From: Bacteroidales bacterium
GTDB lineage: Bacteria; Bacteroidota; Bacteroidia; Bacteroidales; F082
Reading direction: 5' to 3'
NCBI GenBank assembly: GCA_017530365.1
Contig: JAFXMK010000011.1
Location: forward strand, 124,001-188,000
Length of the DNA stretch: 64,000 bases
A model generated the notes under the pieces. It made no database searches, had not been told where the DNA came from, and saw nothing but the letters and a program-made list of their open reading frames with translations. Positions within the stretch are counted from its first letter, which is position 1. Each line of letters begins with the position of its first letter. Shown here piece after piece: positions 29,137 to 37,935 of the stretch. The position numbers and the translations under genes were made by a program.

Positions 29137-31382
29137 TTCATCTGAAACCTAAACCCAACATAGCCACGGATGCCGCTCAGCGGGCCCCATACCATAGAGG
29201 CGTCGAAGTCGTTGCCGAAAGGCTCTGAAGCGGCCACCAATGGATGCTGTTGCTTGTAATTGGTAAGGTTCTCCCCACCAGCATAGATTTCCCAATGTTC
29301 ACCCAGTCTCTTGGTGATTTGGGCGTTCATGATGACATAAAAAGGTGAGCGCTCCAGGTTTTGGCCATCAGCAACGGCAGTGGCATTGCCACTCATGTCA
29401 GGGATACGGCTGTCGCCGTTGAACTGGGTGATGAGGTCAAACTGCCAGGTGCCTGGCGCATAGGACAAGGTCAACAAGCCCTTGTAACGGTTCACGAAAG
29501 GCTTCTCACGCAAGCTGTCATTGATAGTCATCTTCACATCGGTGTAACGGAAAGCAGCCGAAACATCAAAGTTCTTGAAGAGTTCGTAATCAACTTGGAT
29601 CTGGGCACAGTTGGAATACGACTTGCCGTTGAGGTTATAGATACGGATCTCGTGAGCATCGGCATCACGGTCAAGGATAATCTGATTGACAAAGTCGGTG
29701 CGGTATGCATCGAACAACAATTGGATTTCCTTTTCTCCCACATCGAAATGTTTTGAGATATTTACGCCATAGTTCCATGCCTCTTCCATCTTGGGTTGTT
29801 CCAGGAAGCTAATGACTCTTGAAGATGCCAGCATGGTGGAGTTCTCAGCAAGGACGTTGGGTGAACGATAGCCCTTACCTGCCGATAGACGCATGGCAAA
29901 CTCATCGTGTCCACGGAAACGCACATGGAGACGCGGAGTGTAGAACATACGTTCATAATAGGTGTTGTAATCCGCCCTGAAACCGCCGATGACGGTCCAG
30001 TGATGGTCGTCGCTAAACACATATTCTGCGAAAGCACCCGGCACCTGCTCCACACGGCGCTTAGGAAATGCATCCAACGTCAAAAATAGGTTATGGTCCT
30101 CATCATAACGGTCGTAGGAATAACTGGCGCCGACAGAGTATTTGTGATGGTCATTGACAATATAGGAGTCGAAGAGGACATTAACATAATATGAGAGTTG
30201 GGTGGCGTCATAGTTTAACAAACCAAAATAGGAATTCAGCTTGTGATAGGTCAGCTGTTGTTGAATGCCAAGGCTGGTCTCAGGACGATCGAAGATGAAG
30301 CCCGTTTTTGCGAAAGCTTCATAACGTTCGGTGTTGATGCCGATACCATAAAGATCGTATCCTTCATCAAGACGATGTTTCGGATCGAAGTCCATCTGGC
30401 CACTGTTTCTGGTTTCTTTCAAAGCCTTGATGCCCAGCTTGCAGCCGAAATGGCCGGTGTTAGGATGGTTATAGCGCAGGAAAGCACTATACTGCGTCGT
30501 CATAGGATCATCGAGGAAGCCGTCGCCGTTGCCATCCATCTTCATGAAGTTATGGCCCACATGACCCAACAGCAGTAGGCCATCACGTTCACCCACATTG
30601 ACACGGGTGTTGAAGTTCAACTCCGTCATGGCCATAGAGTTGACAAATCCATTGATGAAAACTTTCTCCGCATGGTCGTCTTGTGGTTCTTTGAAATCGA
30701 CATTGATCTGACCGCTGATGGACTCGTAGCCGTTGCGGACAGAAGAAGTGCCTTTGGAAACCGAGATGCCGTGCATCCAGGTACCAGGCACATAACCCAA
30801 GCCGAAAGCCGAGGCGAGACCTCGGAAGTTAGGCATGTTCTCTGTCATCATTTGGGTATAGAGGCCGCTGAGACCGAGAAGCTCGATTTGTTTGGCACCG
30901 GTGACGGCATCGGCGTAAGCCACATCTACCGAGGCGTTGGTTTCAAAGCTCTCTGCCAGGCTGCAACAGGCGCAACGGCGTAAGGCTTCTCCAGTGATAT
31001 GTTCCACATGCATCGGGTCAAGGGCGTTGACATACTGCGCCTTCTGACGGGCTGCCACTTCTACCTCACTCAAAGTGATGGGCGTACTCATGACATGGTC
31101 GTAATGTTGCGGCTCTGCCATGTGATGCACCGTGTCGTTCATATAGCCCACAAAACTGAACACCAGACATTTGTAAGTTGGATGGATTTCTATGCTATAA
31201 TGTCCATGCTCATCAGTTACAGTGCCGACGTTGGCGATTTTCCAATAGACATTGGCTCCAGGGAGAGGTTGCTTTTTACCGTTCACCTCTTCATAAACGG
31301 TACCTTCAATGATGTTTTGGGCAAAACCAAAACCCACAAAAGACAATAAGGATATGATTAATAAGAATTTGATTGTTTTCAT
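29133..31382 (-). CDS. TonB-dependent receptor, probable metal uptake type
   Basis: 749 residues: signal peptide (1-21), a carboxypeptidase-regulatory-like domain (about 23-105, GTVTDEHGHYSIEI), a plug domain (about 125-245) and a 22-strand-type barrel ending GFRFQMK. Just before the plug is CACCSLAESFETNASVDV, a Cys-containing motif I associate with Bacteroidota receptors found beside Cys/His-rich partner proteins in copper or other metal loci. The Cys/His-rich partner is 81 bases upstream, in the same direction. Outer-membrane location is certain from the fold; the metal substrate is inferred. Confidence 0.92.
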   Translation of the reverse strand: MKTIKFLLIISLLSFVGFGFAQNIIEGTVYEEVNGKKQPLPGANVYWKIANVGTVTDEHGHYSIEIHPTYKCLVFSFVGYMNDTVHHMAEPQHYDHVMSTPITLSEVEVAARQKAQYVNALDPMHVEHITGEALRRCACCSLAESFETNASVDVAYADAVTGAKQIELLGLSGLYTQMMTENMPNFRGLASAFGLGYVPGTWMHGISVSKGTSSVRNGYESISGQINVDFKEPQDDHAEKVFINGFVNSMAMTELNFNTRVNVGERDGLLLLGHVGHNFMKMDGNGDGFLDDPMTTQYSAFLRYNHPNTGHFGCKLGIKALKETRNSGQMDFDPKHRLDEGYDLYGIGINTERYEAFAKTGFIFDRPETSLGIQQQLTYHKLNSYFGLLNYDATQLSYYVNVLFDSYIVNDHHKYSVGASYSYDRYDEDHNLFLTLDAFPKRRVEQVPGAFAEYVFSDDHHWTVIGGFRADYNTYYERMFYTPRLHVRFRGHDEFAMRLSAGKGYRSPNVLAENSTMLASSRVISFLEQPKMEEAWNYGVNISKHFDVGEKEIQLLFDAYRTDFVNQIILDRDADAHEIRIYNLNGKSYSNCAQIQVDYELFKNFDVSAAFRYTDVKMTINDSLREKPFVNRYKGLLTLSYAPGTWQFDLITQFNGDSRIPDMSGNATAVADGQNLERSPFYVIMNAQITKRLGEHWEIYAGGENLTNYKQQHPLVAASEPFGNDFDASMVWGPLSGIRGYVGFRFQMK

Positions 31383-31415
31383 GATGTTACGATTAGATTA
31401 TCAATCGGGATAATA

Positions 31416-31450
31416 ATGGATTGCTTCGGCCAAAGGCCTCGCAATGATGC
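31416..31450. repeat. half RPE-like element (GGATTGCTTC...CTCGCAATGATGC)
   Basis: AATGGATTGCTTCGGCC...GGCCTCGCAATGATGC matches the right half of the palindrome at 21306-21380, with an internal GGCC-AAA-GGCC inversion. It sits in the 81-base gap between the Cys/His-rich gene and the TonB receptor. Confidence 0.7.
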
Positions 31451-31463
31451 AAAGCGTACTGAA

Positions 31464-31925
31464 TCAGAAAACCAAAGGATTCAGTTTCAAGCTTGAAAAG
31501 AAAATTGTTTTCAATCGACCTGTAATAAGATAAGGTATTCTTTCCAGTTTGAGCAGGCGATAAATTGGTAATACATCCATCTCCGCAACCGCATGGAGCG
31601 TTGATTCAAGATGTGTAAACGGAAGATATACCATTAAGGTCTTTTCGGTTGAAAAGGTGAAACCCTCGACAAATCCCACTTCGCTCTCGAAGTCCTCACA
31701 ACAACACTTGGCGTTGAATTCGACCACATCAGAGGAAGACTCGGACGCATGATGCTCGTGATGATGCCCTTGACAATGCATGCATAGCACCGAAGCATCG
31801 CCAAAGCTGCTCATGACATGATGGTTTTCCGTGCAAAGATGGAAATTGACATTCAAACCATGTGCGATAAACAGCACATACAATGCCATTAACAGTGATC
31901 CGATCCGAAGTGCTTTTCTTTTCAC
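31464..31925 (-). CDS. Cys/His-rich HYC_CC_PP-like protein, TonB receptor partner
   Basis: 153 residues from a GTG start at 31925. An N-terminal hydrophobic segment (about 8-26) is followed by clusters of potential metal ligands: NFHLCTENHH, MHCQGHHHEHH and NAKCCCEDFE (about 28-80). This order (HxC, Cys/His run, CC pair) resembles the HYC_CC_PP family of Bacteroidota, which neighbours metal-related TonB receptors. The C-terminal half is hydrophobic and ends KLNPLVF, without a clear Pro-Pro ending. It is in the same direction as, and 81 bases upstream of, the receptor. Metal binding is inferred from residue content. Confidence 0.7.
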   Translation of the reverse strand: MKRKALRIGSLLMALYVLFIAHGLNVNFHLCTENHHVMSSFGDASVLCMHCQGHHHEHHASESSSDVVEFNAKCCCEDFESEVGFVEGFTFSTEKTLMVYLPFTHLESTLHAVAEMDVLPIYRLLKLERIPYLITGRLKTIFFSSLKLNPLVF

Positions 31926-31991
31926 ATTGCAAAATTATGGGTTATTTTCTTATTAAAACAGATATTTTTCAATTTGTTATAATAATTATTT

Positions 31992-31999
31992 TAATTTTG
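31992..31999 (+). promoter_or_regulatory. -7 box TAATTTTG of the acidic lipoprotein gene
   Basis: TAATTTTG followed by C, 49 bases before the ATG at 32049, in an AT-rich gap between divergent genes. A TTTG at 31973-31976 is 15 bases upstream, somewhat short for the -33 element. Confidence 0.4.
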
Positions 32000-32048
32000 C
32001 AACATAATTTGGATAAATCTTAACTAATAATCATTAAAAACAATTACC

Positions 32049-32645
32049 ATGAAAAAACTTTCTCTCGTATTAGGAGCACTCATCATGACTTTCATCATGA
32101 GTTCCTGCGCTAACAAAAAAGACGCTGTCATCGCCGTCATGAACACATTCTTCAACGATGAAATGACTGCCCTCAACAACGTCGCCAATGCTGACCAACT
32201 CCTTGAATACATCGACGCTGCCGAAGGAAGATTCAACGCTTTCTTTGAAAAGATGGACAAGGAATACCCCATCACTGAAGACGATGAGTTCATTGGCTTC
32301 AGCAAAGAAGACAGCGACGCTGCCATGCAAGTTTACAATGACAGAATGGATGCTTACCTCGAAGCAAGAGACACCAAAGGCGGAGAATACTACGAGCCTT
32401 ATCTCGCTGAAGCAGAAACCGTTCTCGATGAGCTCGGTCAGGTGATGGAGCCCTATGACAGTTTTGAAGACGTTCCCGAAGAACTCAGCGCTCCTCTGAT
32501 GGAAAAGCTCTATGACAAATACAACGTAGCCAAACACTATGTTGCCATGTCAACTGATGAGCAATTCGACCGCTTCTATGTCTTATACGACATCTTCGAT
32601 GCCGAGGAAGAAGAAGCTGAAGAAGTAGAAGAAGTTGCAGAATAA
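32049..32645 (+). CDS. acidic lipoprotein of unknown function
   Basis: 198 residues with a lipoprotein signal (MKKLSLVLGALIMTFIMSSC, Cys20). The mature part is helical and acidic, ending in a Glu-rich tail EEEEAEEVEEVAE. Codon choice is strongly biased (AAC, GAC, CTC), and a strong terminator follows, both suggesting good expression. No family recognised. It stands alone between the metal-receptor pair and the butyrate genes. Confidence 0.7.
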   Translation: MKKLSLVLGALIMTFIMSSCANKKDAVIAVMNTFFNDEMTALNNVANADQLLEYIDAAEGRFNAFFEKMDKEYPITEDDEFIGFSKEDSDAAMQVYNDRMDAYLEARDTKGGEYYEPYLAEAETVLDELGQVMEPYDSFEDVPEELSAPLMEKLYDKYNVAKHYVAMSTDEQFDRFYVLYDIFDAEEEEAEEVEEVAE

Positions 32646-32663
32646 GAGCTTCTAAAACAGAAC

Positions 32664-32697
32664 AAAAAAACGGGGCTGAATTTCAGTCCCGTTTTTT
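32664..32697. terminator. bidirectional intrinsic terminator
   Basis: AAAAAAACGGG-GCTGAA / TTTCAG-TCCCGTTTTTT: a GC-rich stem flanked by A and T runs on both sides, located between the ends of the convergent acidic lipoprotein and buk genes. It can serve both. Confidence 0.9.
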
Positions 32698-32714
32698 ATT
32701 GACATTTCTTTGGT

Positions 32715-33785
32715 TTACTGATAAACCTTGACGTCGGTCTCGCCATTGAGGACCATCAGCCCGTTAAGAGCCAATGCCTTCATCTCGTCTTCACCAGGAT
32801 AGACATAGACGGGGGCGATCTTCTCAACATGTGATTTGACCAAGCCGCAGAAGGTCTTGTCGTAGGCCATGCCGCCAGTAAGGAAGATGGCATCGACGTC
32901 CATACTCATGGCTGATGCTGCCAGACCGCCGACTTCCTTGGCGACTTGGTAAGCCATGGCTTTATAGACTTTTTCCCATTCCTTGTTGCCAGCTTTCACA
33001 GCATTTTCCACCTCAAGGGCATCGTTGGTGCCGAGATAAGCGACAAAGCCGCCTTTGCCTTTCAGCATCTGGCCGATTTCCTTCTTGGTGTATTTTCCGC
33101 TAAAGCAAGCATCCACGAGGAATCCGGCAGGCAATGCGCCAGCACGTTCAGGCGTGAAAGGACCGTCGCCGTTCAAGGCGTTGTTGGTATCGACCACACG
33201 ACCTTTCTTGTGAGCGCTGACCGAGATGCCGCCGCCGAGATGGATAGCGATGATGTTCATATCTTCGTACTTGCGACCAAGATCTTTGGCCAGCTGACGG
33301 GCGATGATCTTCTGATTCAAGGCGTGGAAGATGGAGATACGCGGGAAGAGTGGGTGACCAGAATAACGAGCCACGTCGTCCATCTCATCGACCACCACGG
33401 GGTCGGCGATATAAGCCTTCACGCCGATTTCCTTGGCGATGTCGTTGGCAATCAAGCCACCGAGGTTGGAAGCGTGTTCACCACTGACACCGATGGTCAG
33501 ATCGTTGATCATAGCATCATTCACCTCATAGACGCCAGAGACGAGGGGACGGAGCAGACCGCCACGACCCACCACGCAAGCCATCTCCTTGATGTCGATG
33601 CCAGCTTCTTTCAGCTCGCTAAGGATGACCTCCGTGCGAAAAGGCTTTTGGTCAGAGATACGGTCGTATTTGGCGATCTCCTCTGCAGAGTGTTTGATGT
33701 TCTTCTTGAAAACCTGTTCCTCGCCTTCGAAAACGGCGATCTTGGTCGAGGTCGAACCGGGGTTGATGGTTAATATTTTATTCAT
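32715..33785 (-). CDS. buk: butyrate kinase
   Basis: 356 residues of the acetate/butyrate kinase (ASKHA) family, which transfers phosphate between butyryl phosphate and ADP to make ATP and butyrate. Seen: phosphate-1 loop NPGSTSTKIAVFEG (8-21), VVGRGGLLRPLVSGVY, HLGGGISVSAHKKGRVVDTNNALNGDGPF (split; about 180-208) and the adenosine loop FLTGGMA. Full length. It follows ptb by 40 bases on the same strand. Branched-chain acid kinases are close relatives, so isobutyrate or isovalerate is also possible. Confidence 0.95.
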   Translation of the reverse strand: MNKILTINPGSTSTKIAVFEGEEQVFKKNIKHSAEEIAKYDRISDQKPFRTEVILSELKEAGIDIKEMACVVGRGGLLRPLVSGVYEVNDAMINDLTIGVSGEHASNLGGLIANDIAKEIGVKAYIADPVVVDEMDDVARYSGHPLFPRISIFHALNQKIIARQLAKDLGRKYEDMNIIAIHLGGGISVSAHKKGRVVDTNNALNGDGPFTPERAGALPAGFLVDACFSGKYTKKEIGQMLKGKGGFVAYLGTNDALEVENAVKAGNKEWEKVYKAMAYQVAKEVGGLAASAMSMDVDAIFLTGGMAYDKTFCGLVKSHVEKIAPVYVYPGEDEMKALALNGLMVLNGETDVKVYQ

Positions 33786-33825
33786 AATTCTTTCTTCTTT
33801 CTTCTGACTTCTGTCTTCTAAAAAA

Positions 33826-34731
33826 TCATTTCGCCATCATGGCGGCCAGGGCGATGGAATAGAGTTTCGTCTTGGAGGTATCGCCGCGTGAGCTCAGCAC
33901 GCAAGGCACCTTGGCACCCATGAGCATGGCACCGACTTCGCTCTTGTCGAACTTGGTGCAGCACTTGTAGAACACGTTGGAAGCTTCAAGGTTGGGGAAC
34001 ACGAGGCAGTCAGCGTCGCCGGCCACGGGGCTCTTCATGCCCTTGATAGCAGCAGTCTCAGCGTCAGTGGCGAGATCGAGGCTGATGGGGCCTTCTACGA
34101 TACAGCCTTTGATTTGGCCACGCTCATTCATCTTGGAGATGATGGCGGCGTCAACGCAAGCGGGAATGCCAGCGCTCATCTGCTCAGTGGCAGTGACCAT
34201 GGCCACCTTCGGGCAGCTCACGCCCAAAGCTTTGGCTACGTCAGTGACATATTTGAGCAGCTGTTGTTTCTGCTTGATGTCAGGCAACGGGATGATGGCG
34301 CAGTCAGAAGCCACCATGAGTTTGTGGTAGTTGGGGTTTTCGATGACGGCAACGTGGGCCAGTGTGACGTTGGGTGGGCAAAGGCCGCGCTCCTTGTTGA
34401 GGATGGCACGCATGTACTTGTCGGTTGGGAGCAAGCCTTTCATGAGGATGTCGGCTTCTCCGGCGTTGATGAGGTCGCAGGCCATGGCAGCAGCCTTCAC
34501 GTCAACAGGTTCATGGATGATGGTGAAGTTGGCGGGGTCGATGTTCTCGGCCTTGCACACCTCTTTGATGGTGTATTCGTCACCAAGCAAAGTGGCATCG
34601 ATGAGACCTTCCTTGACAGCCGCGTTCACGGCACAGATGGTGTGGTCGTCGTTGGCGTATGCGGCCACAAGACGTTTCTTAGGTTTGCTGCGCAAAACCT
34701 CGAACATTTGTTCCAATTTTCTGATTTCCAT
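33826..34731 (-). CDS. ptb: phosphate butyryltransferase
   Basis: 301 residues of the phosphate acetyl/butyryltransferase family: butyryl-CoA plus phosphate gives butyryl phosphate and CoA. Seen: DILMKGLLPTDKYMRAILNKERGL, VASDCAIIPLPDIKQK, VEGPISLDLAT and a C-terminal GAKVPCVLSSRGDTSKTKLYSIALA, all typical of Ptb rather than of the longer Pta. With buk it completes the kinase route to butyrate; the earlier steps are not in the window. A LysR-type regulator lies directly upstream on the same strand. Confidence 0.94.
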   Translation of the reverse strand: MEIRKLEQMFEVLRSKPKKRLVAAYANDDHTICAVNAAVKEGLIDATLLGDEYTIKEVCKAENIDPANFTIIHEPVDVKAAAMACDLINAGEADILMKGLLPTDKYMRAILNKERGLCPPNVTLAHVAVIENPNYHKLMVASDCAIIPLPDIKQKQQLLKYVTDVAKALGVSCPKVAMVTATEQMSAGIPACVDAAIISKMNERGQIKGCIVEGPISLDLATDAETAAIKGMKSPVAGDADCLVFPNLEASNVFYKCCTKFDKSEVGAMLMGAKVPCVLSSRGDTSKTKLYSIALAAMMAK

Positions 34732-34776
34732 AATGGGGTATTTAAGAATTAAAAATTCAAAGATTTAAAGATTTCG

Positions 34777-34784
34777 CAAAGGTA
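34777..34784 (-). promoter_or_regulatory. -7 box TACCTTTG of ptb-buk
   Basis: On the minus strand TACCTTTG followed by C (plus-strand CAAAGGTA), 45 bases before the ptb start and after the LysR gene end. A TTTG 15 bases upstream (plus-strand CAAA 34800-34803) is a loose -33 candidate. It suggests ptb-buk can be transcribed apart from the regulator gene. Confidence 0.45.
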
Positions 34785-34813
34785 CAAAATAAAAACATTC
34801 AAAAACCACAGCG

Positions 34814-35740
34814 CTATATTTTAATGTAATCCGATTTGATGGTGTGTTCATGAAGCTCGGAAGGAATACAGGTTTTCACGGCTTTGACGATGATGTTCAT
34901 CATTTTCTCATGGATGTAATCCTTACGAATAACCAAACTGATGACTCGTGTGGGAACGGGATTGATAATGGATCGCAAACCTTGTTTCATCTCGTCCGAC
35001 AAGAATTTGATATGAGTCTCTGGCACAATGGTAATACCCCCGTTCTCATTGGCGATCTGGATCAAAATACCCACGCGGCTTCCCTCGTACATTTCCTCGT
35101 AGGTATATTTCACATCGGATGCTATGGCATTCTTTTCCAGCAGCTTCACTCCGTCACGCATCACCCAAAGAGGATAGTTGCGCAACTCACCACGTTGAAA
35201 GGTCTTGATGCTGGCAAGCGGGTCGTTGGAGGGAACGTATGCAAAAAAACACTCATGATAAAGCGGCAACTCCAACAGTTCCTTGTCAACGACAGGCAAC
35301 ATCATGATTCCCATATCGATTTCCGCCTTTTTTAGCTGGTCTATGATGGTAGCCGAACGCATCTCTTGAATCTGCAGTTTGATGTTGGGATAAAATTCCT
35401 TGAGATACTTGAAAATCCCAGGGATCAACATGGGAGCCACCGTAGAGATCAACCCGATATGCAGCTCACCCGAAGCGAGCATCTTCTCTGAACGGGTCAG
35501 TTCGACCAACTGTCGGGAGTGATACAACACCAGCTTGGCTTCGTCGATTACCTTTCTTCCCATCTCTGTCACCTCAACAGGATGGGTATCGCGATCGAAA
35601 AGGGTGATGTCCAGCTCCTCCTCCAACTTCCTAATCATTAAACTCAATGTCGATTGAGTCACACCGCACGCTTCTGCAGCCTTCACAAAATAACGGTATT
35701 CGTCAACGGCAATCACATATTCCAGCTGTTGTAAAGTCAT
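34814..35740 (-). CDS. LysR family regulator, OxyR-like in sequence
   Basis: 308 residues: an N-terminal winged HTH (about 1-60, MTLQQLEYVIAVDEYRYFVKAA and QSTLSLMIRKLEEEL) and a periplasmic-binding-protein-like effector domain. The overall pattern resembles Bacteroidota OxyR. However, the region where OxyR carries its two redox cysteines reads LWVMRDGVKLLEKNAIA, without Cys; the only effector-domain cysteines are in YHECFF and KTCIPSE. A peroxide-sensor role is therefore doubtful. Divergent from trkH with a dyad between them, and directly upstream of ptb-buk. Confidence 0.85.
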   Translation of the reverse strand: MTLQQLEYVIAVDEYRYFVKAAEACGVTQSTLSLMIRKLEEELDITLFDRDTHPVEVTEMGRKVIDEAKLVLYHSRQLVELTRSEKMLASGELHIGLISTVAPMLIPGIFKYLKEFYPNIKLQIQEMRSATIIDQLKKAEIDMGIMMLPVVDKELLELPLYHECFFAYVPSNDPLASIKTFQRGELRNYPLWVMRDGVKLLEKNAIASDVKYTYEEMYEGSRVGILIQIANENGGITIVPETHIKFLSDEMKQGLRSIINPVPTRVISLVIRKDYIHEKMMNIIVKAVKTCIPSELHEHTIKSDYIKI

Positions 35741-35761
35741 GATTATTGATTTTTATCAATA

Positions 35762-35812
35762 CAAAGATAGATATAATTGTCTTGAACAATATCAAAACCA
35801 AAAATATTTTTG
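35762..35812. promoter_or_regulatory. divergent promoters of the LysR gene and trkH, with an ATTGT-N5-ACAAT dyad
   Basis: For trkH: TTG (35782-35784), 20 bases, TATTTTTG (35805-35812). For the LysR gene on the minus strand: TATCTTTG (plus-strand CAAAGATA 35762-35769), with TTG 17 bases upstream. Between them ATTGT-CTTGA-ACAAT (35776-35790) is a perfect dyad with T-N11-A geometry, as expected of a LysR-type site, and it overlaps both -33 regions. Self-control and control of trkH are inferred. Confidence 0.6.
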
Positions 35813-35834
35813 CCCCCTGCAACAATTGGATCGC

Positions 35835-37295
35835 ATGAAGACTATCAACATAACAGTACGTTTTATAGGTTTTGCCCTCATCGTTCTATTTGTGCTTATT
35901 GGCATTTCGGCATTAGTGGCATGGATTGACCATGTTGACAGTAGCTTTCCTGCCTTGATAATCTCCGCGGGAATCACCTTGGTTTGCGGACTTGCCTGCA
36001 TTCTATTTACCAAGGCTGCACATAAGATCAATATCATCACCGGTTATTCCATAGTTACTGGATGTTGGGTGGCCTCATGTCTGTTCGGCGCCTTGCCGTT
36101 TGCCCTCTATGGCCATGAATTTGGGATCGTGAATGCCTTGTTTGAAAGTGTCTCGGGGTTTACGACCACGGGAGCCTCGATCCTGAACGACATCGAGGCT
36201 GTGCCTAAAGGTCTGCTCTTTTGGCGAATTGCCACATCATGGATTGGAGGTATCGGTGTGGTCTCTTTGGTTTCCATCGTGATCTCTGCAAACGACGACA
36301 ATCGCTCCATCATGGCAGGCATGGAGTTGTCAACGATTGCCAAAGAGTATTATCAGGGACGAAGAAAGCAGTTCATCTATCGCATTCTGACCGTTTATAT
36401 CGTCTTGACCTTGGCGTCTTTCTTTGCGCTTCATTTTGCAGGCATGACGTGGTTTGATGCCGCTACCCATGCCATGTCGGCATGCAGCACTTGCGGATTC
36501 AGCACCAAAAACAACAGCATCGCTTTCTTTGACAGTCCACTCATCGAAGGTATCTTGATTGTTTCCATGATGCTAGCCGCCGTCAATTTCAGCCTCGTGT
36601 TCTCCACCTTCTGGCCTAGCGGCAGTAATCGCAAGAATATCTTCAACACAAAAATCGTCAGGGTTTTCCTTGGAGCTGTAGCGCTTGGAATCCTCGGTCT
36701 TACCATACAGATGAAGCTTTCCGGAACCTATCACACCATTGGAAAAGCCGTTCGAGAAGCTGCCTTTCAAATGTGTTCCATCACGACCACCACTGGATTT
36801 GCCACGACCGACACCAACCTTTGGCCACCACTCTGCAAAGGCATCTTACTCATCGGGGCTCTGGTGTGCGGATGTTCGGGATCCACATCTGGCGGCATCA
36901 AGATCGATCGTGTTTGGATTGCAATGAAAGGAACTTCGGAGATGTTCAAGTCGTTGGTCAACCCTAACAAATATGAATACGTCCGAATCGATGGACACAG
37001 CAAGGATGAAAACGACATCTCAGCTGTCACGACCTTTATCATGTTGTATCTATTGATCACCATTATTGGGACAGTGGTCTTTGCTTTCGGCGGGATGGAC
37101 TTCCACACCAGCCTGTCAGCCTCCATCGCCTGCATTGGCAATGTGGGGCCTGGTTTTGGGGAAGTCGGATCTATGGGAAACTATGCGGGACTCTCACCGT
37201 TACTGAAACTATTCAGCACGGGCATGATGTTGTTTGGACGACTCGAGATCTATCCGTTTTTGATTGTATTGGGTAATATCGTCCGAAAACGATAA
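35835..37295 (+). CDS. trkH: TrkH family potassium uptake protein
   Basis: 486 residues from ATG 35835, which follows the promoter; the longer frame to 35739 would include it. Integral inner-membrane K+ translocating subunit with about 10-12 hydrophobic segments. Selectivity-filter repeats are visible: SGFTTTGASI, ACSTCGFSTKN, TTTTGFATTD and CIGNVGPGFGEVG. TrkH normally works with the NAD-binding TrkA, which is not in the window. A broken RPE-like repeat lies just after the stop. Confidence 0.93.
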   Translation: MKTINITVRFIGFALIVLFVLIGISALVAWIDHVDSSFPALIISAGITLVCGLACILFTKAAHKINIITGYSIVTGCWVASCLFGALPFALYGHEFGIVNALFESVSGFTTTGASILNDIEAVPKGLLFWRIATSWIGGIGVVSLVSIVISANDDNRSIMAGMELSTIAKEYYQGRRKQFIYRILTVYIVLTLASFFALHFAGMTWFDAATHAMSACSTCGFSTKNNSIAFFDSPLIEGILIVSMMLAAVNFSLVFSTFWPSGSNRKNIFNTKIVRVFLGAVALGILGLTIQMKLSGTYHTIGKAVREAAFQMCSITTTTGFATTDTNLWPPLCKGILLIGALVCGCSGSTSGGIKIDRVWIAMKGTSEMFKSLVNPNKYEYVRIDGHSKDENDISAVTTFIMLYLLITIIGTVVFAFGGMDFHTSLSASIACIGNVGPGFGEVGSMGNYAGLSPLLKLFSTGMMLFGRLEIYPFLIVLGNIVRKR

Positions 37296-37297
37296 AG

Positions 37298-37329
37298 ATG
37301 GATTGCTTCTCAATGCTCGCAATGACGCA
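37298..37329. repeat. half RPE-like element (GGATTGCTTC...CTCGCAATGACGC)
   Basis: GATGGATTGCTTCTCAATGCTCGCAATGACGC matches the right arm of the palindrome at 21306-21380, with the middle shortened. It fills the gap between convergent trkH and thpR. Confidence 0.75.
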
Positions 37330-37332
37330 AAA

Positions 37333-37899
37333 TCAACCCAAAGGAATCCTTTTCAAAGCTTTGTAAAAAGCTCCTGTCGGCTGAAGGAAACTCTGGAAAT
37401 AGACCATCTCCTTGACGTCGCTGTGAAGGTAGGTCTTTTGCTCGATACCTCGATAGATCTGTTGGAAGAAAGGTTTGTCAATGAGTTGCTTGATGCGACA
37501 CACGGTGAGATGTGGCACGAAGTTCTGCCTATCGCGAAGATAGCCGAGATCGTCGAAAGCATCGAGGACATCTGCTTCCAATTCGTAGAGCGCTTGGGGC
37601 TCATCTTTCATGCCCAGCCACAGCACCCGAGGTGAGTGGTTGCTACCGAAGATGCCCGTCCGGTTGAAGTCCATGGTAAAAGGCTGATGCTTTTTTGCCA
37701 CTTGCTGGCAAGCCTCGATAATCTTAGGTATATCCTCGTCGGGGGTGTCGCCAATGAATTTCAAGGTAAGATGGATTTGGTTGGTCTTGCACCAGTTGAT
37801 GTTGCGGCGCTCATGTTCCAGATTTCTCTGAAGCCGTTGCACCAGCGCAGGATACTCCGTTCCAACTTCAATAGGTATCGCTAAAAATGTCCTTTTCAT
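37333..37899 (-). CDS. thpR: RNA 2',3'-cyclic phosphodiesterase
   Basis: 188 residues of the 2H phosphoesterase family, which opens 2',3'-cyclic phosphates at RNA ends. The two H-x-T motifs are HLTL (His43, Thr45) and HLTV (about residue 129), and the usual N-terminus MKRTFLAIPI is present. Full length. Followed upstream by a zinc-ribbon membrane protein on the same strand, 36 bases away. Confidence 0.93.
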   Translation of the reverse strand: MKRTFLAIPIEVGTEYPALVQRLQRNLEHERRNINWCKTNQIHLTLKFIGDTPDEDIPKIIEACQQVAKKHQPFTMDFNRTGIFGSNHSPRVLWLGMKDEPQALYELEADVLDAFDDLGYLRDRQNFVPHLTVCRIKQLIDKPFFQQIYRGIEQKTYLHSDVKEMVYFQSFLQPTGAFYKALKRIPLG

Positions 37900-37935
37900 T
37901 TTTCCGTTCTCCGTTTTTCACTGTCAGCTCACAGC

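Noticed and set aside
34814-35740. Naming the LysR gene oxyR
   Set aside because: The segment that should hold the redox cysteines has none, so the functional name is not justified.
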